64,000 nt of DNA, taken from Afipia sp. GAS231. Lineage in GTDB: Bacteria; Pseudomonadota; Alphaproteobacteria; Rhizobiales; Xanthobacteraceae. The notes beneath the pieces were generated by a model. The model had not been told where the DNA came from and did no database searches. It saw only the letters and a list, made by a program, of their open reading frames with translations. This document shows positions 27,556 through 39,175 of this stretch, piece after piece (position 1 is the first letter of the stretch; every line of letters begins with the position of its first letter). The stretch lies in the NCBI RefSeq assembly GCF_900103365.1, contig NZ_LT629703.1, positions 3,596,001 to 3,660,000 on the forward strand, read 5' to 3'. Position numbers and translations under genes: made by a program.

Positions 27556-27959
27556 TAAGTTAGTATCAACTCAACACCGTCTACTGCCTCACTGCCTCCC
27601 GATCCATGTTCGCGAATGATGTCCGTCAAGATTTCGAAAAGAGTTGGTCCCTTCCGCTGTTGTGCAAGCAAAAGGTCTTTTTTGACGCTCTCACGATTTT
27701 CCGGATGACATCTAGTGAGTTTGTGCTCGATGTATCGGACTGTTTCCGGAAATCCCAGCTTTTGTTGAGATCGACCAGAATTCTTCCACGTTACGACGAA
27801 ACCATCGTCAGGCGTTCCGAAGCCACCCCGCAAAATGTCATTAAAGGCGTCCAGATTTCTTCCCCATTGATGGCGAGGAATTAGAACCTCACCTATGTGG
27901 TCGTAAAACGTCTCGAGATCATCAAATTTGGTTCCGTCTATTTCGTAGACCTTTTTCAC
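27555..27959 (-). CDS. Barstar-family protein (RNase inhibitor), orphan
   Basis: A 134-aa protein recognised by the barstar pattern: KVYEIDGTKFDDLETFYDHIGEVL, then GRNLDAFNDILRGG (barstar GENLDALWDCL equivalent) and a beta strand FVVTWKN. It is longer than the 90-aa barstar of Bacillus, with an inserted helical region and a C-terminal tail. Barstars inhibit barnase-like ribonucleases. No barnase-like gene is adjacent. It starts with GTG at 27959, and base composition is lower in GC than the flanking dapB and gpmA, suggesting acquisition. It could protect against a toxin delivered by neighbours. Confidence 0.75.
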   Translation of the reverse strand: MKKVYEIDGTKFDDLETFYDHIGEVLIPRHQWGRNLDAFNDILRGGFGTPDDGFVVTWKNSGRSQQKLGFPETVRYIEHKLTRCHPENRESVKKDLLLAQQRKGPTLFEILTDIIREHGSGGSEAVDGVELILT

Positions 27960-27978
27960 CGACGATCTTTTCCGAACC

Positions 27979-28794
27979 CTAGAAGTCAGTCAGTCCGAGC
28001 ACGTCGGTCATGGTGTAGAAGCCGGGCTTCTTGCCATGCGCCCATAGCGCCGCCTTGACCGCGCCTTGCGCGAACATGGTGCGGTCCTCGGCGCGGTGCG
28101 TCAGCTCGATGCGCTCCATCGCCCCGGCAAAGATAACGCTGTGGTCGCCGGTGACGGTGCCGCCGCGCAGCGATGCAAAGCCGATGTCGCCGGGGCGCCG
28201 CGCGCCGGTATGGCCGTCGCGGCCGCGCGCCGAATGAGTATGCAGGTCAACGCCACGGCCGGCAGCGGCCGCCTCGCCGAGCAGGAAGGCGGTGCCGGAC
28301 GGCGCGTCGATCTTGGCCTTGTGGTGCATTTCGACGATCTCGATGTCGAAGCTTTCATCGAGTGACTGCGCCACCCGCTTGACCAAAGCGGCGAGCAAAT
28401 TCACGCCAAGGCTCATATTGCCCGACTGTACGACCACCGCGCGCTGCGTCACGCTCTTGATCACGGCCATGTCGGAAGCGGAAAGTCCTGTGGTGCCGAC
28501 GATGTGCACCAGGCCGCGTTCAGCGGCGATCGCGACATTGGCGATGGTGGCGGCGGGCACGGTGAAATCGAGGATGGCGTCGGCGTTGGCCGACAGTTTC
28601 CACAGGTCCGCCGACAGCTCGACGCCGTTGGCCGGAAGGCCGGCGAGCACGCCGGCATCCTTGCCCAGCAGGGCCGAGCCTGGCGCTTCCAGCGCGCCGG
28701 CAACGACCGCGCCCGGCGTCTCCGAAATCACCCGCACCAGCGCGCGGCCCATCCGGCCGCCGGCTCCCGCAACGATCAAACGCATGTCGGCCAT
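27979..28794 (-). CDS. dapB: 4-hydroxy-tetrahydrodipicolinate reductase
   Basis: A 271-aa NAD(P)H-dependent reductase in the diaminopimelate/lysine pathway. The N-terminal Rossmann motif is [14 protein letters not shown]. The catalytic and substrate-binding motifs are [20 protein letters not shown] (His and Lys pair, then GT) and the HSARGRDG region. Length is normal. The 3' end is duplicated downstream beyond the barstar gene (27499-27555), so the present tail may have been replaced by recombination. Confidence 0.97.
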   Translation of the reverse strand: MADMRLIVAGAGGRMGRALVRVISETPGAVVAGALEAPGSALLGKDAGVLAGLPANGVELSADLWKLSANADAILDFTVPAATIANVAIAAERGLVHIVGTTGLSASDMAVIKSVTQRAVVVQSGNMSLGVNLLAALVKRVAQSLDESFDIEIVEMHHKAKIDAPSGTAFLLGEAAAAGRGVDLHTHSARGRDGHTGARRPGDIGFASLRGGTVTGDHSVIFAGAMERIELTHRAEDRTMFAQGAVKAALWAHGKKPGFYTMTDVLGLTDF

Positions 28795-28859
28795 GGCTTC
28801 ACCTCTTCACGCCCTATAGCGGGGCGAGACCGTTCCGGCAACCGATTGAGCCCGCTACT

Positions 28860-28947
28860 CGTCATGCCCGGGCTCGTCCCGGGCATCCACGCCTTGCTAC
28901 GAACGAGCAGGAAGACGCGGATGGCCGGGTCAAGCCCGGCCATGACG
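28860..28947. repeat. Dispersed palindromic repeat, family A copy 3
   Basis: CGTCATGCCCGGGCTCGTCCC ... GGCCGGGTCAAGCCCGGCCATGACG. This is the same family as 180-269 and 11913-12003. Confidence 0.85.
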
Positions 28948-28960
28948 GAAGAATCGAATT

Positions 28961-29263
28961 CTACGGCTGCGGGCCGTCATAGCCCTCGATAATCACGAGA
29001 TCGGCGATCGAATGCGGCTGCCGGACCTTGATGTTGGCCTGGTATTCGGGCGAGCGATAACAGGCCATCGCAGCCTCGTAGTCGGGAAACTCGATCACGA
29101 CGTTGCGCGAGCGGCTCTCGCCCTCGGCGCCGGTGAATTTGCCGCCGCGCACGATGAACCGCCCGCCGAATTTCTGGAAGATGCCCGGGTTTGCCAGCGC
29201 ATAGGGCTTGTAGCCTTCGTCATTGTGAACGTCGACGCGCGCAATCCAGTATCCCTTTGCCAT
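28961..29263 (-). CDS. DUF1330 domain-containing protein
   Basis: A 100-aa protein with the dimeric alpha-beta-barrel-like DUF1330 pattern: GYWIARVDVHNDEGY, FGGRFIVRGGKF, VIEFPDYEAAMACYRSPEYQ. Function unknown; homologues are small cytoplasmic proteins related to the EthD/NIPSNAP-type fold. It is followed downstream by a family A repeat and preceded by pyrF on the same strand. Confidence 0.85.
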   Translation of the reverse strand: MAKGYWIARVDVHNDEGYKPYALANPGIFQKFGGRFIVRGGKFTGAEGESRSRNVVIEFPDYEAAMACYRSPEYQANIKVRQPHSIADLVIIEGYDGPQP

Positions 29264-29289
29264 TCGCTCTCTCCCTTTTGTGATCGCTT

Positions 29290-29318
29290 GTTTGACGCGC
29301 TTTCTTCGAAACCGCTAT
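29290..29318. repeat. Shortened family E repeat
   Basis: TTTGACGCGCTTTCTTCGAAACCGCTATG matches both ends of the family E unit (compare 25718-25770) with the middle missing. It lies between the DUF1330 gene and pyrF. Confidence 0.6.
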
Positions 29319-30025
29319 GCCAGCGCCTGCGCGATTTCCGCCTGGATGGCATCCGCCGCAGCCCTGGGATCGGCGGCACCCGTAATCGGCCGGCCGACCA
29401 CCAGATAATCGGCGCCGGCCGCGATCGCACGCGCCGGCGTCATGATCCGCTTCTGGTCGCCGACATCGGCGCCGGCGGGCCGGATCCCAGGGGTCACCAG
29501 GTTCATCTGGTGGCCGACGATCTTGCGCACGCTGGCCGCTTCCTCGGGCGAGCAGACCAGCCCGTCGACGCCGAGCACCTGCGCCTGCTGCGCGCGCGCC
29601 TCGACCAGATCGGCGACATTGAGCCGGTAGCCGGCGGCGTGGAGATCGCCGTCGTCGTAGGAGGTCAGCACGGTGACTGCGAGAATTTTCAGGCCCGATC
29701 CCGCGCGTCCCTCAACCGCGGCCTTCATGGTCTGCGGATAGGCGTGCACGGTGAGGAACGTCGCGCCAAGCTTGGCGACGCTCTCGACACCGCGCGCCAC
29801 CGTGTTGCCAATGTCGTGCAGCTTGAGATCGACGAACACCTTCTTGCCCGCGCCCGTGAGCCGGCTGACCAGCGGCAACCCGCCGGCATAAGCGAGCTGG
29901 TAGCCGATCTTGTAGAAGGTCACGCTGTCGCCGAGCCGCGCCACCATCGCTTCGGCCTCGGCAATACCGGGCAGATCGAGCGGCACAATCAGGCGGTCGC
30001 GGGGAGCGATCTTGGCTGGCTGCAT
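29315..30025 (-). CDS. pyrF: Orotidine 5'-phosphate decarboxylase
   Basis: A 236-aa TIM-barrel enzyme that makes UMP from OMP. The catalytic array D-x-K-x2-D is visible in [34 protein letters not shown] at the start and [18 protein letters not shown] near the end are phosphate-binding signatures. Upstream (6 bp) lies an FMN reductase gene on the same strand. Confidence 0.97.
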   Translation of the reverse strand: MQPAKIAPRDRLIVPLDLPGIAEAEAMVARLGDSVTFYKIGYQLAYAGGLPLVSRLTGAGKKVFVDLKLHDIGNTVARGVESVAKLGATFLTVHAYPQTMKAAVEGRAGSGLKILAVTVLTSYDDGDLHAAGYRLNVADLVEARAQQAQVLGVDGLVCSPEEAASVRKIVGHQMNLVTPGIRPAGADVGDQKRIMTPARAIAAGADYLVVGRPITGAADPRAAADAIQAEIAQALA

Positions 30026-30031
30026 GTCACC

Positions 30032-30610
30032 TCACATCATGCGTTGGGAAATGTCGATCAACTGCCGCGCCAGCGCTTTCAGCGCCTCGCTGTCGGCAGT
30101 GTTCTTCAGGTGGTCCATCTCGTCATAGGCCTGGTCGGCAAACGACACCGCGAGCTGGTTCGGGATCACGGTGGCGTGGCAGGCCGTCAGGATCAGCCGC
30201 AGCGCCGCCAGCGCGCGGCTGCCGCCGAGCCGCCCGCCGGAGGCGGCCGCGATCGCAAACACGCGGCCTTTGAACACGTCGCCGCGGCTCTCATGCGCGT
30301 CCTGCACCCGGCTCACCCAGTCGATGGTGTTCTTGACCAGCGCCGGCACCGAGGAATTATATTCCGGCGTCACGATCAGCACGCCATGATGCGCGCCGAT
30401 CATCCGCTTCAAATTGACAGCATGTTTGGGCACGCCGGATTTCGCCTGCAGGTCGCCGTCATAGATCGGCAACGGAAAATCCGACAGCGAGATCCGGGTA
30501 ACCTCGGCGCCCATCTGCGCGAATTCATGGGCAGCCACAGCGGCCAGCTTCGCATTGAGCGAGCCTGATCGTAGCGATCCCGGGATCACGAGGATTTTCA
30601 GCGCGGACAT
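30032..30610 (-). CDS. NAD(P)H-dependent FMN reductase family protein
   Basis: A 192-aa flavodoxin-fold flavin reductase. The FMN phosphate-binding loop is VIPGSLRSGSLNAKLA, followed by TPEYNSSVPALVKNTIDWVSR, which is the typical flavin-contact motif. Members reduce quinones, azo compounds, chromate or FMN; the physiological substrate is unclear. It is six bp upstream of pyrF and probably cotranscribed. Confidence 0.9.
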   Translation of the reverse strand: MSALKILVIPGSLRSGSLNAKLAAVAAHEFAQMGAEVTRISLSDFPLPIYDGDLQAKSGVPKHAVNLKRMIGAHHGVLIVTPEYNSSVPALVKNTIDWVSRVQDAHESRGDVFKGRVFAIAAASGGRLGGSRALAALRLILTACHATVIPNQLAVSFADQAYDEMDHLKNTADSEALKALARQLIDISQRMM

Positions 30611-30662
30611 TTTTTAGAAATCGTACTCGGAGGCAGACCCTGCCACGCGAATACGCGGCAAG

Positions 30663-31271
30663 TTAACGCTTGCGATACACCCAGACCCGGGCGGGCGGAA
30701 GGTTCATCCAGATCCGCTCGGAAGCTTCTGTGGACACGCCGGGCAGCGATTTCGGGATCGGCGGCGCGACCGAATAGGTGAACTGGACGAAGGGCGCGCC
30801 CGGCGCCAGCGCCACAAAGGCGTCGCGGATCAGTTTCAGGCGCATCAGCATCGGTTTGGTGACGAGCGGAAGCCCGGAGACCACTGCGGAGGCCGGCGCA
30901 TCCAGCACGCCGCCAAGCGAGTCGTGCAGCGCATAGGCATCGCCCTGCACTACCCTGGCCTGCGGATAGCGGTCGCGCAGCAGCGCGCAGAAGCCCGGAT
31001 TATATTCGACCAGCACCAGCCGCTTTTGATCGACGCCATGTTCGATCAGCGCATTGGTGATCGCACCGGTGCCGGGTCCGAGTTCGACGACAGGTCCGGT
31101 GGAGTCGACATCGACATACTGCGCCATGGTCCGGGCCAGCAGCTTGCTCGACGGCATCACCGCGCCCATGTGCAGCGGCTTCTCGATCCATGAACGTAGG
31201 AAGCGAACCTCGTCGTCGAGACGGAGAGGCTTCTTCAACTTCAACGCACGCACGGACGATTGCAAAGGCAT
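30663..31271 (-). CDS. pmtA: Phosphatidylethanolamine N-methyltransferase (PmtA-type)
   Basis: A 202-aa SAM-dependent methyltransferase. Motif I is VVELGPGTGAITNALI, followed by VEYNPGFCALLRDRYP and VVQGDA. The N-terminal basic segment and FLRSWIEKPLHMGAVMPSS are typical of the Rhodobacter/Bradyrhizobium phospholipid N-methyltransferases that make phosphatidylcholine at the membrane. The adjacency to dnaJ and dnaK is the known Bradyrhizobium order. The start at 31271 (MPLQSSVRALKLKK) is preferred over an ATG eight codons upstream. Confidence 0.87.
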   Translation of the reverse strand: MPLQSSVRALKLKKPLRLDDEVRFLRSWIEKPLHMGAVMPSSKLLARTMAQYVDVDSTGPVVELGPGTGAITNALIEHGVDQKRLVLVEYNPGFCALLRDRYPQARVVQGDAYALHDSLGGVLDAPASAVVSGLPLVTKPMLMRLKLIRDAFVALAPGAPFVQFTYSVAPPIPKSLPGVSTEASERIWMNLPPARVWVYRKR

Positions 31272-31493
31272 GTCGCTACCAGGCGGGACCCGCAACTAAA
31301 CGGGGGATGTCAGAAAACAGTCATAAAGACGTATAGGTCAGATCAGAAACGGTCAAGCCAAACGGTAACGTGGCCGGTCCGACAAAGTGCCGGCGTTTCC
31401 TGAATAAAGCCCTGCGCGGCCTGGATTATTCGGCGCCAAGATTGGTCAGCGGTTCGCCGCGTCACAACCGCCGGTCGTGTTGGGGCGATTCGC

Positions 31494-32633
31494 TTACGAG
31501 CCGGCACGGGTGCCGAAGAAGTCCTTGACCTTGGTGAAGAAGCCCGCGGCTTCCGGCTGGGTTGCGCCGGACGACAGCTTTTCGAACTCGGACAGCAATT
31601 CCTGCTGCTTCTTGGTCAGATTCTGCGGCGTTTCGACCATGACCTGGACGTACATGTCACCGGTCTGGCGCGACCGCAGCACCGGCATACCCTTCGATGC
31701 AATGCGGAAGCGGCGGCCGGACTGCGTTCCCGGCGGCACTTTGACCTTGGTCTTGCCCTTGTCGATGGTCGGAACCTCGAATTCGCCGCCAAGCGCTGCC
31801 GCCACCATCGAGATTGGAACCCGGCAATGCAGGTCGGCGCCGTCGCGCTGGAAGAATTCGTGGGTCGACAGCGACAGGAAAATATAGAGGTCGCCGGGCG
31901 GTCCGCCACGGACGCCGGCCTCGCCTTCGCCAGCGAGCCGGATGCGGGTGCCGTCCTCGACGCCCTGGGGGATGTTGACCGACAGCGTGCGGTCGCGCGT
32001 GACCCGCCCCGAACCGGAGCAGCCCGGGCAGGCGTCCTCGATCATCTGGCCGCGGCCCTGACAGGTCGGGCAGGTGCGTTCCAGGGTGAAGAAGCCCTGG
32101 GCCTGGCGGACCCGGCCGGCGCCGCCGCACATCGAGCAGGTCTTCGGCTTGGTACCGGCCTTGGCGCCGGTGCCCGAACAGGGCTCGCAGGTAACCGAGA
32201 CCGGAATCTCGATCTGCGCGGTCTTGCCCTGAAAAGCTTCTTCCAGCGTGATTTCCATGTTGTAGCGCAGGTCGGCGCCACGCTCGCGACCGCCGCCGCG
32301 GCCACCGCGCTGGCCGGCCATGCCGAACAGGTCTTCGAAAATATCGGAGAAGGACGAGGCGAAGCCGGCGCCGAATCCGGGACCACCGCCGCCCATGCCC
32401 TGCTCGAACGCGGCATGGCCATAGCGGTCATAGGCGGCGCGCTTGTCGCCGTCCTTGAGGACCTCGTAGGCTTCGTTGATTTCCTTGAACTTCACTTCGC
32501 TCGAGGCATCGCCCGGATTCTTGTCCGGATGCCATTTCATCGCGAGCTTGCGGAACGCCGCCTTGAGCTTCGAATCGTCCGCGGTCCGTTCGACTTCCAG
32601 GGTTTCGTAATAGCAGCGCTTGGTGGTGGACAT
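31494..32633 (-). CDS. dnaJ: Chaperone protein DnaJ
   Basis: A 379-aa type I Hsp40 co-chaperone. The J domain holds HPDKNPGD (about 33-40). A Gly/Phe-rich linker leads to four CxxCxGxG zinc repeats ([32 protein letters not shown]), then the substrate-binding C-terminal domains. It stimulates DnaK ATPase. It lies downstream of dnaK on the same strand, separated by a hairpin terminator. Confidence 0.98.
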   Translation of the reverse strand: MSTTKRCYYETLEVERTADDSKLKAAFRKLAMKWHPDKNPGDASSEVKFKEINEAYEVLKDGDKRAAYDRYGHAAFEQGMGGGGPGFGAGFASSFSDIFEDLFGMAGQRGGRGGGRERGADLRYNMEITLEEAFQGKTAQIEIPVSVTCEPCSGTGAKAGTKPKTCSMCGGAGRVRQAQGFFTLERTCPTCQGRGQMIEDACPGCSGSGRVTRDRTLSVNIPQGVEDGTRIRLAGEGEAGVRGGPPGDLYIFLSLSTHEFFQRDGADLHCRVPISMVAAALGGEFEVPTIDKGKTKVKVPPGTQSGRRFRIASKGMPVLRSRQTGDMYVQVMVETPQNLTKKQQELLSEFEKLSSGATQPEAAGFFTKVKDFFGTRAGS

Positions 32634-32701
32634 CAGTCAAACCCGCCCGAATTCGTCTTCACGCCGAAGCAGCGTCCAAAGATGCCGCCTTCGGCTTAAA
32701 G

Positions 32702-32757
32702 AAAAATGACCCCCATCCATCGAGACGCAGCTTCGCGCTCTTTGGTATGGGGGTCAT
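32702..32757 (-). terminator. Hairpin terminator between dnaK and dnaJ
   Basis: ATGACCCCCAT (32706-32716) and ATGGGGGTCAT (32747-32757) form a perfect 11-bp stem, with a smaller inner stem between. On the minus strand the stem is followed by TTTTT (32706-32702), the layout of an intrinsic terminator. It probably lowers read-through from dnaK into dnaJ. Confidence 0.75.
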
Positions 32758-32771
32758 GATCGATCGCCCGC

Positions 32772-34682
<1,911 letters not shown>

Positions 34683-34787
34683 GGTCCTCATATCCTTCTT
34701 GTTGCGGCAGGTTGGCTGGGCCCTGAGCGGCGCTCCTAACCGAACCCCCAACTATCAAATACTCGCGATATTGCGGTGGTGAGCCTC

Positions 34788-34815
34788 ATATAGGAGGGGG
34801 GGTCCGGCCTGCAAG
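34788..34815 (-). promoter_or_regulatory. Candidate RpoH-type heat-shock promoter of dnaK
   Basis: On the minus strand CTTGCA (34815-34810), a 16-base spacer and CTATAT (34793-34788) match the alphaproteobacterial sigma-32 style (CTTGAA ... CCTATAT). A start near 34780 would give a roughly 100-nt leader before dnaK. No CIRCE repeat was seen here. Confidence 0.55.
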
Positions 34816-34985
34816 GACTGAACGCAACCTTGGGGCCTGAAAAGGCTGAGGTTTGAAAGAATGTGTCAGCTCAGGGCCGCGGCAGGTTCAGGCCCTGAGC
34901 CCCATTAAGCGATCGGTAATGTTTGCCGCACGAGGGGCCGCCGCGCGCCACGGCCGAACGGACCACGAACACCGAGACGGCTCGG

Positions 34986-36062
34986 TCAGGCCGCGGCCGG
35001 CTCGCGGCCGAGGATCTCCGACAGCGCCGACAACAGCCGGTCGATCTGCCCGTCGGTGCCGACGGTAATGCGCAGATAGTCGGCGATACGCGGCGCCGAA
35101 AAATGCCGGACGATCACCGCCCGTTGCCGCAGCGCTGCGGCCAGCGCCGCGCCCGCATGCGCCGGGTGACGAGCGAACACGAAGTTGGCGGAGGACGGCA
35201 ACACGTCGAAGCCGAGCCGGGCCAGTCCACGATTGAGCCGCTCCCGGCCCTCGATGACGCGTGCGCGGGCCGTTTGAAACCAGGCCTCGTCTCCGAGCGA
35301 GGCGATGGCGCCGGCCTGCGCCGGCCGGCCCAGCGGATAGGAGTTGAAGCTGTCCTTGACGCGGTTGAGCGCCTCGATCAGATCGACATCGCCGATCGCA
35401 TAGCCGACGCGAAGTCCGGCCAGCGCACGGGATTTCGACATGGTCTGAATGACCAGAAGATTGGGGTGAGAGGCGACCAGCGGTATCGCGGTCTCGGCGC
35501 CGAAATCGACATAGGCCTCGTCGATCACCACCGGGGCATCGGGATGTTGCTCCAGCAACGTTGCGATTTCGGCGCGCGACAACGCGATCCCTGTCGGCGC
35601 ATTCGGATTGGGCACGATCAGCGCACCCGCGGGCTGGCGATAATCGGCAATGCGGATCTGCATCTTCGCATCGAGCGGCACCGCCTCGTAGGCGATCCCG
35701 AACAGACGGCAATAGACCGGGTAAAAACTGTAGGTGATGTCAGGGAACAATAGCGGCGCGTCGTGCTTCAGCAGGGCTGCAAAAGCGTGCGCCAGCACTT
35801 CGTCCGAGCCGTTGCCGACAAACACCTGTTCGGGTTTCACCTTGTGGTATGTGGCCAGCGCCGTTCGCAGCGCCTGGGCCTGCGGGTCCGGATACAGCCG
35901 CAACGCATCGGTGGCCTCGCCCCGGATCGCGTCCAGCGCGCGCGGCGACGGGCCGATCGGATTCTCATTGGTGTTGAGCTTGACCAGCTCCGTCATGCGC
36001 GGCTGTTCGCCCGGCACGTAGGGCGTCAGGCCGTGCGTCAAATGGCTCCAGAAGCGGCTCAT
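34986..36062 (-). CDS. hisC: Histidinol-phosphate aminotransferase
   Basis: A 358-aa fold type I PLP aminotransferase in histidine (and often aromatic amino acid) synthesis. Conserved parts are [45 protein letters not shown] and the lysine segment [19 protein letters not shown]. The start at 36062 ([21 protein letters not shown]) agrees with homologues; 42 upstream codons do not. Bradyrhizobium-like genomes have several hisC paralogues, so the exact role may be shared. Confidence 0.93.
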   Translation of the reverse strand: MSRFWSHLTHGLTPYVPGEQPRMTELVKLNTNENPIGPSPRALDAIRGEATDALRLYPDPQAQALRTALATYHKVKPEQVFVGNGSDEVLAHAFAALLKHDAPLLFPDITYSFYPVYCRLFGIAYEAVPLDAKMQIRIADYRQPAGALIVPNPNAPTGIALSRAEIATLLEQHPDAPVVIDEAYVDFGAETAIPLVASHPNLLVIQTMSKSRALAGLRVGYAIGDVDLIEALNRVKDSFNSYPLGRPAQAGAIASLGDEAWFQTARARVIEGRERLNRGLARLGFDVLPSSANFVFARHPAHAGAALAAALRQRAVIVRHFSAPRIADYLRITVGTDGQIDRLLSALSEILGREPAAA

Positions 36063-36440
36063 CTCGTGATCTCGTTTAGGCGGACGCGGGGCGGCAAGGA
36101 AGGGCGGCGCAATTCGGGTTCCAGTGGGGCGCCGGCGAAACTCCCGAGAAAGCGTCGCCTGGCGCGCCTGCGATAACATACTGAGCAAATTACCGAAATC
36201 AGAACAATCGGAAACGTCGCAAAAATTTTGACCGGACCGCTCCCTGCCCGGCCGATCCCGTTGCCGTTCGGTTCGTTCATCTTCGTGACGAGCCCCGTCT
36301 GCCTACGGATCCGCCAACCCCCGCCCTGTTCCATGGACATCAAAACCGCTAAAAGCGGGCCGACTGAACCGAGGCCGCCAAGGCCCTCACTGCACCGGCC
36401 GACCACTGAACGGCCTCATTGCAAACCCGGTAGATCCTTC
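36063..36440. other. Intergenic region between divergent genes
   Basis: A 378-bp stretch between hisC (minus) and a secreted-protein gene (plus). It is richer in A/T around 36170-36235 (GATAACATACTGAGCAAATT), where promoters for both directions may lie. I see no RNA gene, repeat family or convincing protein in it. Confidence 0.5.
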
Positions 36441-37379
36441 ATGAAGCCACTTCGATATTTCGCTGCGGTTGCCCTTTTTGTTGCCGCCACCTGTTCTGCG
36501 CGTGCCGCGGACCCGGTGTTCGCGCCGGGCGCCAGGGTCGGCCTGGTGCCGCTGGTCGGCCTCGTCAAAGCAAAGACGTTTGTCGGGTTCGAGACCGAAG
36601 ATCACGGGGTCAAGGTGCTGTTCGCGGATCTGCCGGTCGAAGCCTATGGCGAGGTCGCCAATGCCTTCAAGGCCAATCCCGGCGGCACCGGCGGCATCAA
36701 GCCGGAGAGCATCGAGACCGCGACGGGGCTTGCCTACTACACCGCTGAGAATGCCAAGGAAGGCGCCACCAATGTCCGGCGCTATTCGATGATCCTGCCG
36801 GGCCCGACCTTCTCGGGGTATGTCGCCGTGCAGGTGCCGGAAAACGCTTCGAAGATCTATACCGACGAAGCCGTGCGCCAGATGTTTGCAACGGCCGTGA
36901 TCCGCGACCAGGTTCCGGTCGAGGAGCAGCTTGGGACGATGCCGTTCAACATGAGCGAGCTCAGCAATTTCAAGACGGTCCGCACGCTGGCGCCGGGCGC
37001 CGCCCTCATTCTCGCCGACGGCGACGAAAAGACCGGCTTCGAAATAGCGCCCTTCATGATCGTCGGCCTGATCGGATCCGCTCCGACTTCCCCCGACGAT
37101 CGCGGCCGGTTTGCCCAGCAGATCGCGACCACGATACCCGGCGTACGCGACGCCAAAATCACGATGTCCGAGGCGGTGCGCATCGATGGCCAGCCCGGCT
37201 TTGAGACCCGGATCGACGCCATCAGCGGCAAGGACAACACGCCGGTCACTGTCGTGCAGTGGCTGCGGTTCGGCGCCCAGACCTCGATGCGCATCATCGG
37301 CAGTTCGCCGCGCGACGACTGGAGCAAGGCATTCCCGCGCTTCCGCGCCGTGCGCGACGGCATTCAGCCGCGCGGCTGA
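36441..37379 (+). CDS. Exported protein of unknown function
   Basis: A 312-aa protein with a clear Sec signal peptide (MKPLRYFAAVALFVAATCSARA, cleavage before ADPVFAPG). The mature part has repeated beta-strand-like segments such as VGLVPLVGLVKAKTFVGFE, and a C-terminal VVQWLRFGAQTSMRIIG. I do not recognise a family. It should sit in the periplasm. The start at 36441 is chosen because it opens the signal peptide; the longer frame upstream is proline-rich and unlikely to be translated. Confidence 0.75.
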   Translation: MKPLRYFAAVALFVAATCSARAADPVFAPGARVGLVPLVGLVKAKTFVGFETEDHGVKVLFADLPVEAYGEVANAFKANPGGTGGIKPESIETATGLAYYTAENAKEGATNVRRYSMILPGPTFSGYVAVQVPENASKIYTDEAVRQMFATAVIRDQVPVEEQLGTMPFNMSELSNFKTVRTLAPGAALILADGDEKTGFEIAPFMIVGLIGSAPTSPDDRGRFAQQIATTIPGVRDAKITMSEAVRIDGQPGFETRIDAISGKDNTPVTVVQWLRFGAQTSMRIIGSSPRDDWSKAFPRFRAVRDGIQPRG

Positions 37380-37493
37380 TCCGCGCTTCGCCGGCGATGC
37401 CGAAGATTCAATCGCGCACCGCCGCGTAAACCCGCTTTACGCTTTCGCGGCGACCTGATTTGCTGACGCCTGTCTTTGACAGGGAGATGCACC

Positions 37494-38225
37494 ATGTTCG
37501 ACCGCAGCTTCGATCGCCGGCAAGTTCTCACGGGCATCGTTGCCGGCACGGCGGCGATGACGACCCTTTTCCCCGACGTGGCGGAGGCGGCTGCAATGAA
37601 ACCTGATGACGCATCGGCGCTGTTGGTGATCGACGTGCAAAACTGTTTCCTGCCCGGCGGCAGCCTCGCGGTGAAGGACGGCGAGCAGGTCGTGCCCGTC
37701 ATCAACCGCATCGCCAAGGGCTTTGCCAATGTGGTGATGACGCAGGACTGGCACACCCCGGGCCATATCTCGTTCGCCTCATCGCATTCAGGCAAGAAGC
37801 CGTTCGAAACCGTCGATCTCCCCTACGGCAAACAGGTGCTGTGGCCCGATCACTGCGTGCAGGGAACCGACGGCGCGGCGCTGTCGAAGGATCTCGCGAT
37901 CCCGCAAGCCGGGCTCGTCATCCGCAAAGGTTTCCACAAGGATGTCGACAGCTATTCGGCCTTCACCGAAGCCGACGGCAAGACCACGACGGGCCTCGCC
38001 GCTTATCTCAAGGCGCGCAAGGTGAAGCGGCTGTTCGTGGCGGGCCTCGCGACAGATTTTTGCGTGGCATGGACCGCGCTCGATGCGCGCAAGGCCGGCT
38101 TCGAAACCTATGTGGTCGAAGACGCCTGCCGCGGCATCGACAACCAGGGCTCGATGGCCAAAGCCTGGGCCGATATGGCCAAGGCGGGGGTGAAGCGGAT
38201 CCAGTCGAGCGATATTGCTGTTTAG
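37494..38225 (+). CDS. pncA: Nicotinamidase-like isochorismatase-family hydrolase with Tat signal
   Basis: A 243-aa cysteine hydrolase close to nicotinamidase (nicotinamide to nicotinate, NAD salvage). Catalytic Asp is in LLVIDVQNCF. The metal-site motif is TQDWHTPGHISFA (D-x-H-x3-H), the lysine is in RKGFHKDVDSYSAF, and the nucleophile Cys is in AGLATDFCVAWTALDA. Unusually the N-terminus has a twin-arginine-type signal (DRRQVLTGIVAGTAAM), suggesting a periplasmic enzyme. ATG 37494 lies behind AGGGAG. Confidence 0.88.
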   Translation: MFDRSFDRRQVLTGIVAGTAAMTTLFPDVAEAAAMKPDDASALLVIDVQNCFLPGGSLAVKDGEQVVPVINRIAKGFANVVMTQDWHTPGHISFASSHSGKKPFETVDLPYGKQVLWPDHCVQGTDGAALSKDLAIPQAGLVIRKGFHKDVDSYSAFTEADGKTTTGLAAYLKARKVKRLFVAGLATDFCVAWTALDARKAGFETYVVEDACRGIDNQGSMAKAWADMAKAGVKRIQSSDIAV

Positions 38226-38249
38226 CGCCGGCTGGCGCAGAGAGCAGGC

Positions 38250-39104
38250 ATGTCCGACATCGGACCACCTCTTGCGTTCGAACTGACCCGCCGGGGCGCG
38301 TCGCAACGCATGGCCGGGCTGATCCAGGGCATGACCGGCTACCGCGAGACCGCGCGCGGCCAGTTCTCCCAACGCGAAGCCGCGCCGCTGACGGTTCCCC
38401 TGATCATCAGCCTCGGCACGCCGTTTCTGATCGCGCTCGGGCGCGAGCCCGCTGCGGCCGACCGCCAGACAAGTTTTGCCGCGGGGCTCTATGCCGGGCC
38501 GGTTCACATCGTATCGGACGGCGCCGCCGAATGCGTGCAGGTGGATTTCACGCCGCTCGGCGCCTATCGCTTCTTCGGCGGCGCCGTTGTCGATCTCGCC
38601 GAGCGCATGGTCGACATCGACGACGTGCTCGGCCGCGACGGCCGCCAGTTGCGCGAGCGGCTCGGCGCCACGCCGGACTGGCAGCGCCGTTTCGATCTGC
38701 TCGAAGACTTCATCGCGGACCGCTGCACCTATCGGCCGTCAGCCGAAATTGCCTTCGCGTGGCGACGGCTGGCACACAGCGCCGGCGGCGCGCGGATCGC
38801 TGCGCTGGCCGGGGAAATCGGCTGGAGCCGCAAGCACCTCGTCGATCGCTTTCGATCGGAGCTCGGCCTCGCGCCCAAATCCGTGGCTCGCATGATGCGC
38901 TTCCACCAGGCCTGCCGGCTGGCGCGCACCGAGACGGCGCACGGCTGGGCCGGGATTGCCGCCGAGTGCGGCTATGCCGACCAGGCCCATCTCGCCCGCG
39001 AATTCGCGGCCATGGCGGGCGAGTCACCGACGGCCTGGGCACGGCGTCTGGCATTGACCGACAGCCGGCTGACACTCCCGAACGAAGCCTTGGCCGACTG
39101 GTAA
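38250..39104 (+). CDS. AraC family transcriptional regulator
   Basis: A 284-aa protein with an N-terminal cupin-like sensor region (PLIISLGTPFLIALG, AGPVHIVSD) and a C-terminal AraC-type double HTH (about 175-270: IAALAGEIGWSRKHLVDRFRSELGLAPKSVARMMRFHQA, then IAAECGYADQAHLAREFAAMAGESP). It follows the nicotinamidase gene by 24 bp and may share its transcript. The effector is unknown. Confidence 0.88.
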   Translation: MSDIGPPLAFELTRRGASQRMAGLIQGMTGYRETARGQFSQREAAPLTVPLIISLGTPFLIALGREPAAADRQTSFAAGLYAGPVHIVSDGAAECVQVDFTPLGAYRFFGGAVVDLAERMVDIDDVLGRDGRQLRERLGATPDWQRRFDLLEDFIADRCTYRPSAEIAFAWRRLAHSAGGARIAALAGEIGWSRKHLVDRFRSELGLAPKSVARMMRFHQACRLARTETAHGWAGIAAECGYADQAHLAREFAAMAGESPTAWARRLALTDSRLTLPNEALADW

Positions 39105-39175
39105 CAAATCTTCAAGCCCGCGACATCGGGTTCGCGCATGGTGGCGCCGACGTGAAGTCGAGCAGGAGTTTCGCC

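Noticed and set aside
36059..36406. 115-aa minus-strand frame upstream of hisC
   Set aside because: No homology pattern; the region is better read as a divergent promoter region.
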